A stretch of DNA of 11,457 nucleotides from contig JAJXVC010000035.1 of assembly GCA_021782295.1 (NCBI GenBank), positions 1 to 11,457 of the forward strand. The letters run 5' to 3'. The notes beneath the pieces are model-generated. The model had not been told where the DNA came from. It did no database searches and saw only the letters and a list, made by a program, of their open reading frames with translations. Below are positions 6,700 to 11,457 of this stretch, in pieces; within the stretch, counting starts at the first letter, position 1; each line of letters starts with the position of its first letter. The position numbers and the translations under genes are program-made. The DNA is from a bacterium (GTDB taxonomy: Bacteria > Eremiobacterota > Eremiobacteria > Baltobacterales > Baltobacteraceae).

Positions 6700-8279
6700 T
6701 GCCACGCATTCCACGAATCGCCGATGAACGACGCCGGAATGTATCCGCGCACCCGATCGTCGATAGCGGTCGTCGAACGCTCCCAATAGACGAAGACCAT
6801 CGGCACGAGTTGATGGATGCGCTCTTCCTCGCGTTGGTAAAGCTTCTTGCGTCGTGATTGGTTAAAAGTTGTCGCTGCGGCTTGCGAAGTTTCGTCGACG
6901 ATGCGGTCGCGCAACCAATTCGTGTTCGCACCGTTGGGCGGAATGAAGGCGCTGTTCCACGAGCCGCTGTTGTCGGGGTCAGGTCCGTTGGTGTCGATGC
7001 TCCACTCCATATCGTAATGGCCGCTATAGATTGGCCCGTTCTGAGCGAAGAGAAAACTCGGCGGAAAATTCCGAATGCGTAGATCGACACCGAGTTTGCG
7101 CAGCATCGCTTGCATGAGCACCTCCGCGCGCTCGTTCGATTGGCGATTGCTGCCGCTGATAATCGTTAGGACCAGCCGCTTTCCGTCGCGCGTGCGAATG
7201 CGGTGGCCGGAGCGTCGCCATCCTGCGGCGCGCAGCAGCGCCGCGGCGTGGGCGGGATCGTAAGGATAGGGAGCGATCTTCGGTGCCGCCCACGACTCGG
7301 GAAAAATGTCGGAGACCGCGGCGAGATCGACGCCGTGATAGATGGTGTCGCGTAGGCGCTTCCAGTCGATCCCTTCGGCGATAGCGAGCCGCACGCGTAC
7401 GTCGCGCAGAATCGGACGGCTACAATTAAAACCAAGGTGTCGCCAATTCGCGAGCAATGTGTGCACGACGCGGATGCCGGGGATCGATGCAAGTTCGGGA
7501 ATCTGCGTCTCGCCAACCGACGGATCGACGTCGATCTCGTGCGTGCGTAAGGCATTGAGCATCGAATTGGCGTTCGGAATGACGACCCAACGAACGTGCG
7601 CGAGCTTCGGCTTCCCGCGGAAGTAGTAAGGGTTTGCAGCGAAGGTCAGCGAGGCGCCGTGGTGCCAATCTTCGAGCACGAACGGGCCGCTCGAAAGCGG
7701 CGCATTGTTAAACGCGGCGCGATTGAGGCTCGGAAGCTTTGCGAGCAGGTGCGCGGGGAGCGGAGGATAGCCCGAGCCGCCGATGGCGAGAATGCCGAGA
7801 AAGGCTGCCATCGGATGTTTGAGGTGAATGACGATCGTGTGGCGCGTCGGATCGCTTGCCGAAGCGATATCGTCCCAAGCATAGCGCGTCTTTACGTTGT
7901 TGCGCGGATTGAAAACCGCGTGATAGGTGAACATCCAGTCGCGCGCGTCGAGCGGCGCTCCGTCGGCCCAGCGCACGCCGTGGCGCATATGGATGGTGAT
8001 CGTTTTTCCGTCGTTGCTAATGCCGCCGTTGCGAAGTGTCGGCACTTGCGTGGCGAGATCGGGAATGTAATTGCCGCGAGCGTCATAGCGCAGGAGATAA
8101 CTGTAGAGCATTCCATCGGCGAGATCGCTTGCCGCTGCTTCGCCGAAGAGCGGGTTGAGATTGTCGGGCTCGTCGGGTTCGCCGAGGCGCAACGTATGCG
8201 GCGGCGGACGATTTGCCGCGCAGCCGACGAAGCCGCACGCGAGTACGGCAATACAGAGCGCCGCGAAGAGCGGCTTCAT
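6666..8279 (-). CDS. Peptide-binding lipoprotein of the SBP_bac_5 (DppA/OppA) family
   Basis: This is the extracytoplasmic solute-binding component of a dipeptide or oligopeptide ABC importer; 537 aa is normal. The signal peptide (residues 1-20) contains two possible lipidation cysteines, Cys15 in VLAC and Cys20 in FVGC; an ATG at this point gives a standard MK start. The mature part follows the family order: LNPLFGEAAASDLADGMLY near the start, WADGAPLDARDWMFTYHAV (about 110-130), SSGPFVLEDW and NPYYFRGKP in the middle, and DTNGPDPDN followed by REEERIHQLVPMVFVYW at the end. The start ATG overlaps the stop of the dgcN-like gene as ATGA (8276-8279). No permease or ATPase gene is in this run, so it must use a transporter encoded elsewhere. 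Next to a dipeptide epimerase homologue, muropeptide fragments are a reasonable ligand guess, like E. coli MppA, but ligand residues cannot be read here. Confidence 0.93.
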   Translation of the reverse strand: MKPLFAALCIAVLACGFVGCAANRPPPHTLRLGEPDEPDNLNPLFGEAAASDLADGMLYSYLLRYDARGNYIPDLATQVPTLRNGGISNDGKTITIHMRHGVRWADGAPLDARDWMFTYHAVFNPRNNVKTRYAWDDIASASDPTRHTIVIHLKHPMAAFLGILAIGGSGYPPLPAHLLAKLPSLNRAAFNNAPLSSGPFVLEDWHHGASLTFAANPYYFRGKPKLAHVRWVVIPNANSMLNALRTHEIDVDPSVGETQIPELASIPGIRVVHTLLANWRHLGFNCSRPILRDVRVRLAIAEGIDWKRLRDTIYHGVDLAAVSDIFPESWAAPKIAPYPYDPAHAAALLRAAGWRRSGHRIRTRDGKRLVLTIISGSNRQSNERAEVLMQAMLRKLGVDLRIRNFPPSFLFAQNGPIYSGHYDMEWSIDTNGPDPDNSGSWNSAFIPPNGANTNWLRDRIVDETSQAAATTFNQSRRKKLYQREEERIHQLVPMVFVYWERSTTAIDDRVRGYIPASFIGDSWNAWQWEVVPSASHS

Positions 8280-9331
8280 GCGGTACGCGCCTCGCGTTTG
8301 CGCAGCGAACCCGCGATCTCGGCATAGAAGGCGTCGGCGCCGAAGCGAACGAGATCCTCGGCAGGGAGTTGCGTCTCGGCGCGCGCACGCACGATCTCCG
8401 CTCGTGCCGTCGTTTCGTCGAGACCGCGCGTATTGAGCGCGATGCCGATGACGTTCGCCGGTTTCACCGAGGCCAGCAGCGCTTCGTGCAGGCGAATCGA
8501 TTCGCGATATGGGAGCGTCGGCGTGGCGTACGCCTTGATCGTCGCACGGTGCGGCATACAAACGAGGATGAGTGCATCGGGCGCGCAGCCGTAGAGCAGC
8601 GCGAGCGTGACCGGCGCGTAAGCGGGGTGATTGATCGCTCCCTGTCCTTCGACGACGATTGCATCGGGGCGTCGTTCCGCTGCTTCAAGCACGAGCCGCT
8701 CGCCTGCGCCGGCAGAAAAATCGGCGATCGTTCGATCGATGGCGATTCCCCAGCCTGCGATCGCGATACCGGTCTGTCCGGTCGGAACGAAGGTCCACCG
8801 TTTTTGCGCGCGTTGCGCCGCTGCGCAGAGTTCGAGCGAGACCGTCATCTTGCCGACGTTGCAGTCGTTTCCGACGGTCAACAGAATCGGTGACTCAACC
8901 GCGTAGGCGGCACCGCTAAAGACCGGTGTGGTAGGGACGGCGCGCAGATCGTAGAGGCGGACACCGCGTTCGCGCGCGGCGCGCGCGAGCTCTGCATCCT
9001 CGGCGAGCATCGTGTGCAACCCGCTGACGACGTCGAGGCCGGCATGGATCGCTTCGAGAACGCCGCCGCGGAGTGTATCGAGCGCTCCGCCGATCGGCGC
9101 GGTGCCGATGAGCAGTGCGCTCGGTGCGAACGCCAACGCTTCTTGCAGCGTGGCTACGATTGGGGCATCGCACTTCGCGAGATGCGGCACGACATCGCAG
9201 ACACGATTGCCCGCGCAACTCGGGTCGATAACGGCAACGACGGGATCGTCGCCGTAAGCGATGACGCCATGCGCGGTTTTCGCACTCTGAACGAATGCAT
9301 GCGGGGCGAGGACGACGTAGCGACGGCTCAC
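8276..9331 (-). CDS. dgcN: DUF1611 family protein, DgcN-like
   Basis: The 351-aa protein matches the DUF1611 family in both domains and in length. The N-terminal Rossmann-like domain (about 1-140) starts RYVVLAPHAF and includes GVIAYGDDPVVAVIDPS and IGTAPIGGALD. The C-terminal P-loop domain (about 145-345) has a Walker A-like GNDCNVGKM (154-162), then GQTGIAIAGWG, DFSAGAGE and VVEGQGAINHPAY. A member named DgcN has been described as an N-acetyltransferase acting on D-glutamate, paired with the racemase DgcA; I rely on memory for that assignment. The start is GTG 9331, sharing GTGA with the stop of the dgcA-like gene (9328-9331). The frame stays open to 9802, but homology begins at this GTG, which has no clear ribosome-binding site and probably relies on coupling. 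The DgcN name fits by context; the reaction may differ here. Confidence 0.85.
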   Translation of the reverse strand: MSRRYVVLAPHAFVQSAKTAHGVIAYGDDPVVAVIDPSCAGNRVCDVVPHLAKCDAPIVATLQEALAFAPSALLIGTAPIGGALDTLRGGVLEAIHAGLDVVSGLHTMLAEDAELARAARERGVRLYDLRAVPTTPVFSGAAYAVESPILLTVGNDCNVGKMTVSLELCAAAQRAQKRWTFVPTGQTGIAIAGWGIAIDRTIADFSAGAGERLVLEAAERRPDAIVVEGQGAINHPAYAPVTLALLYGCAPDALILVCMPHRATIKAYATPTLPYRESIRLHEALLASVKPANVIGIALNTRGLDETTARAEIVRARAETQLPAEDLVRFGADAFYAEIAGSLRKREARTA

Positions 9332-10344
9332 GGGATGAGGGATTCGCGAACGCCGAGGCCGGGCCCGCCGGGAAGAACGAGCTTGCCGCGCTCGTAGGTG
9401 AGCCCGACGAAAGGATCGCCGAGCGTTAGAAACGGGCCGTCGATATCGGCCCAGTCGACGAGCGGGCTGATCTGCGCGGCGGCGGTCGCGAGAATCGCGC
9501 TCTCTACCATGCAGCCGAGCATCACTTTCAGGCCGAGCGCGCGCGCGGTGTGAATCATCGCCAGTGCGCCGCGCAGTCCGCCGCACTTGACGAGTTTGAC
9601 GTTGACCCCTGCGACGCAGCCTGCGAGTCGCGGCAGGTCGGTGGCATCGCATGAATCTTCGTCGGTGACGATGGGAATCGCGCTGCGCACGGAGATCGCA
9701 CGTAGTCCGGCCGGGTTGCCGGCCGGAATCGGTTGTTCGCAAAACTCGATATCGAAGCGCGCAAGTTCGGCGAGCATGAGGATCGCTTCGTCGACATCCC
9801 AACCTTCGTTGGCGTCGATGCGAATCGTTCCGGTGTAACGCGCGCGAATCGCTTCGATCGTTTCGATCTGCTCGTGCAGTGCGCCGAGCCCGAGTTTGAT
9901 TTTGAGAATCGGGTGATCGCGTACTTCGTCGACTTTACGGAGCGTGCTTTCGGGATCGGCGATGCCGATGGTGAACGAGGTCGTCGGCGTCGCGCTTGGG
10001 TCGAGACCGAAATAGTCGTAGAGCGGCAGGCCCAACGCCTTGCCGATCCAATCGTGCAGCGCGACATCGAGCGCGCAGCGCGCCGCCGGCGGAATCGTCG
10101 ATCGCAGCAGATGCTCAAGCCGATACGGCGATGCGGCGTCGGCGTTATACGTGGAAAAAAACCCGAGCACCGATTCCACCGATTCGTGGTACCGGGCGAT
10201 CGGCGCGCTCTCGCCGAGCCCCTCGATCCCATCGCACGAGAAACGCAGCAACGCCGAGCGCGCGAACGTTGACTCGCCGCGGGTGATTTTGAAGGGATGC
10301 TTCAGCGGGATTCGGAGTTCGCTCGCGGCAAAGGTGGCGTTCAT
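9328..10344 (-). CDS. dgcA: Enolase-superfamily L-Ala-D/L-Glu dipeptide epimerase (DgcA-like)
   Basis: This 338-aa enolase-superfamily enzyme, of the muconate-lactonizing subgroup, inverts the alpha carbon of a glutamyl residue. The capping domain (about 1-115) holds the 20s loop ITRGES with Arg22. The barrel has catalytic lysines in LKIKLG (Lys148/Lys150), metal ligands Asp177 (IDANEGW), Glu203 (CEQPIP) and Asp228 (VTDEDS), and the opposite base Lys250 (NVKLVKCGG). D300-I-D302 in WADIDGP matches the DxD motif that binds the peptide amino group in dipeptide epimerases. This favours L-Ala-D/L-Glu over N-acetyl-glutamate as substrate. ATG 10344 is preceded by GGAAGG eight bases away and gives a standard family N terminus. 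It overlaps the ATG of the divergent photolyase gene. It is the first gene of the five-gene run, followed at once by its usual partner family, DUF1611. Confidence 0.9.
   Translation of the reverse strand: MNATFAASELRIPLKHPFKITRGESTFARSALLRFSCDGIEGLGESAPIARYHESVESVLGFFSTYNADAASPYRLEHLLRSTIPPAARCALDVALHDWIGKALGLPLYDYFGLDPSATPTTSFTIGIADPESTLRKVDEVRDHPILKIKLGLGALHEQIETIEAIRARYTGTIRIDANEGWDVDEAILMLAELARFDIEFCEQPIPAGNPAGLRAISVRSAIPIVTDEDSCDATDLPRLAGCVAGVNVKLVKCGGLRGALAMIHTARALGLKVMLGCMVESAILATAAAQISPLVDWADIDGPFLTLGDPFVGLTYERGKLVLPGGPGLGVRESLIP
10331..10336 (+). promoter_or_regulatory. Shine-Dalgarno site of the photolyase gene, inside epimerase codons
   Basis: AAGGTG lies six bases before the photolyase ATG and within the first codons of the divergent epimerase gene. 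It supports the start at 10343 over the in-frame GTG at 10334, which would itself destroy the site. Confidence 0.55.
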
Positions 10345-11457
10345 GTCGCGAGCCTTCCGCCCCGCCGGGCGCACTCCTCGGCGCAGCATCCTTTGGCTGC
10401 GTCGCGACCTGCGCTTGCGCGACAACGTCGCGCTCGCCGAGGCGGCGCGCGCGAACGATGAGGTGGCGCTCGCTTTCGTGCTCGACCCAGTGCTCTTGCG
10501 GAGCGAGCGAATGGGGGCGCCGTTGGTGCAGGCGTTTTTTTCGGCGCTCGCGGCCCTACGCGCGGAGGTACGCGAACGCGGCAGCGAGCTCGCGCTGCTC
10601 GAAGGCGACTTCGCAGAGCAACTCACCGCGTTTGCCCGGCGGATCGGCGCAGATGCGATCTACTACAACGAAGATTACGAGCCCGAAGCGCGCCTTCGCG
10701 ACGAACGCGTTCGCGCAACGCTCGAGGCGGCGGGGATCGCGGTGCATGCATCGCTCGATCACGTCTACTTCGGTGCCGACGAAGTGCGCACCGAGAGCGG
10801 TGCGCCGTATAAGATTTTCACGCCGTATAAACGGCGTTGGCTCGACCAGCACGCGTTGGCGCCGCGCCTACCGGTGCACTCGAACCGCGCGAGCGCGCAA
10901 AAATTGCTCGCAAGCGCCGAGATCGGAGCAACGCGCGAAGTTCCTACACCCGAAGCGTATGGGTACGCTTCCTCGACGGCTTTCCCGGCGTGCGGTGAAG
11001 CGGAGGCGCGCGCGCGCCTCGATCGCTTTCTCGCGCTCGGCGGAGCGAGCGATGGCTACGCGGTGCAACGCGATATGCCGGCGCTCGACGGAACCTCGCG
11101 GCTCTCGCCGGATCTGCGTGCGGGAACGATCGGCATTCGCACCTGCGTCGCGCGTGCGCACGCAGCGATGGAGGGCGCGAGTCCGCAACGGCGCGCGAGC
11201 CTCGAGGTGTGGATCTCGGAGCTGATTTGGCGCGATTTCTACCAACAGATATTGCGCAATTTTCCGCACGTCGCAAGTGCGCCGTTTGTCGCGGAGACGG
11301 CGGCGATTCCATGGCGCGACGATCGTGCGACATTCGCGGCATGGTGTGAAGGGCGCACCGGCTATCCGATCGTCGATGCCGCGATGCAGCAACTCAACAC
11401 GACGGGTTGGATGCATAACCGTCTCCGGATGATCGTGGCCTCGTTTCTAACGAAAGA
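10343..11457 (+). CDS. phrB: Class I deoxyribodipyrimidine photolyase, 3'-truncated by the window edge
   Basis: This flavoenzyme uses blue or near-UV light to split cyclobutane pyrimidine dimers. The window encodes 371 residues without a stop, about 80 percent of a typical protein, and cuts the FAD domain. The N-terminal antenna domain (about 15-140) starts ILWLRRDLRLRDN and contains YYNEDYEP. The linker has YKIFTPYKRRW (156-166). The FAD domain shows TSRLSPDLRAGTIG (251-264), the substrate-side VWISELIWRDFY (289-300), CEGRTGYPIVDAAM and GWMHNRLRM (355-363). Trp356 matches E. coli Trp359 of the electron-transfer chain. The segment equivalent to the surface Trp306 (PFVAETAAIPW) has no Trp at that place. 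The Trp382 equivalent lies past the window end. The ATG has AAGGTG six bases upstream and overlaps the ATG of the divergent epimerase in one CATG. CPD rather than 6-4 specificity follows from overall motif match. Confidence 0.93.
   Translation, partial: MSRAFRPAGRTPRRSILWLRRDLRLRDNVALAEAARANDEVALAFVLDPVLLRSERMGAPLVQAFFSALAALRAEVRERGSELALLEGDFAEQLTAFARRIGADAIYYNEDYEPEARLRDERVRATLEAAGIAVHASLDHVYFGADEVRTESGAPYKIFTPYKRRWLDQHALAPRLPVHSNRASAQKLLASAEIGATREVPTPEAYGYASSTAFPACGEAEARARLDRFLALGGASDGYAVQRDMPALDGTSRLSPDLRAGTIGIRTCVARAHAAMEGASPQRRASLEVWISELIWRDFYQQILRNFPHVASAPFVAETAAIPWRDDRATFAAWCEGRTGYPIVDAAMQQLNTTGWMHNRLRMIVASFLTK
10353..10358 (-). promoter_or_regulatory. Shine-Dalgarno site of the dgcA-like gene, inside photolyase codons
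   Basis: GGAAGG on the minus strand lies eight bases before the epimerase ATG and falls within codons 4-6 of the divergent photolyase gene. It supports the start at 10344. Confidence 0.55.

Noticed and set aside
8280..8561. N-terminal extension of the peptide-binding protein frame
   Set aside because: The lipoprotein signal peptide begins at 8279; the extension is a shadow of the dgcN-like gene.
9332..9802. N-terminal extension of the dgcN-like frame
   Set aside because: It overlaps the conserved catalytic part of the epimerase in another frame and has no recognisable domain.
9733..10272. 179-aa plus-strand open frame antisense to the epimerase gene
   Set aside because: Composition matches a shadow of GC-rich code, and all catalytic motifs lie on the other strand.
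10345..10626. N-terminal extension of the epimerase frame
   Set aside because: It is antisense to well-conserved photolyase coding sequence and Ser/Arg-rich, with no match to the family.
11003..11020. Perfect 18-base palindrome GAGGCGCGCGCGCGCCTC
   Set aside because: It encodes EARARL in the photolyase and follows from alternating GC codons; similar CG runs occur at about 3228 and 4675. No sign of an operator or attachment site.

Overview
This is an 11.5 kb piece of a GC-rich bacterial chromosome holding eleven protein genes. Nine are complete; a glycosyltransferase is cut by the left edge and a photolyase by the right edge. I see no RNA gene, mobile element or CRISPR array. Coding density is close to 100 percent. 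The only gap above about 10 bases is the 57 bp divergent spacer at 4002-4058; most other junctions overlap. Lipobox signal peptides and a bacterial-type AspRS mark it as bacterial. The non-discriminating residues in AspRS suggest that Asn-tRNA is made by transamidation. The source may be an uncultured soil lineage (Eremiobacterota-like is a guess), but nothing in the window proves the taxon.

Left block, plus strand (2-3373): a family 2 glycosyltransferase, aspS, and two small exported cysteine-pair proteins that look like diverged tandem paralogues. These four are packed as one likely transcription unit. It runs head-on into paiB (minus, 3348-4001), a PaiB-type split-barrel flavin-binding protein. 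paiB is divergent from an Fsr-type major facilitator exporter (plus, 4059-5294), so the two may share a regulatory region.

Right block, minus strand (10344 down to 5300): five genes joined by ATGA, GTGA or longer overlaps, in the order dgcA-like epimerase, dgcN-like DUF1611 protein, peptide-binding lipoprotein, C39-like cysteine peptidase, trmL. The first four suggest a pathway for taking up peptides that contain D-glutamate, probably peptidoglycan fragments, then trimming them and converting the D-Glu moiety. trmL is a tRNA-modification gene carried at the end of the operon. No ABC permease or ATPase is present.

The photolyase gene (plus, from 10343) diverges from dgcA with zero spacing. 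The two ATG codons overlap in a single CATG, and each gene's ribosome-binding site lies inside the other gene's coding sequence.

The best candidates for something new are the dgcA-dgcN-peptide-binding-C39 operon, the shared CATG start, and the tandem pair of small exported proteins.
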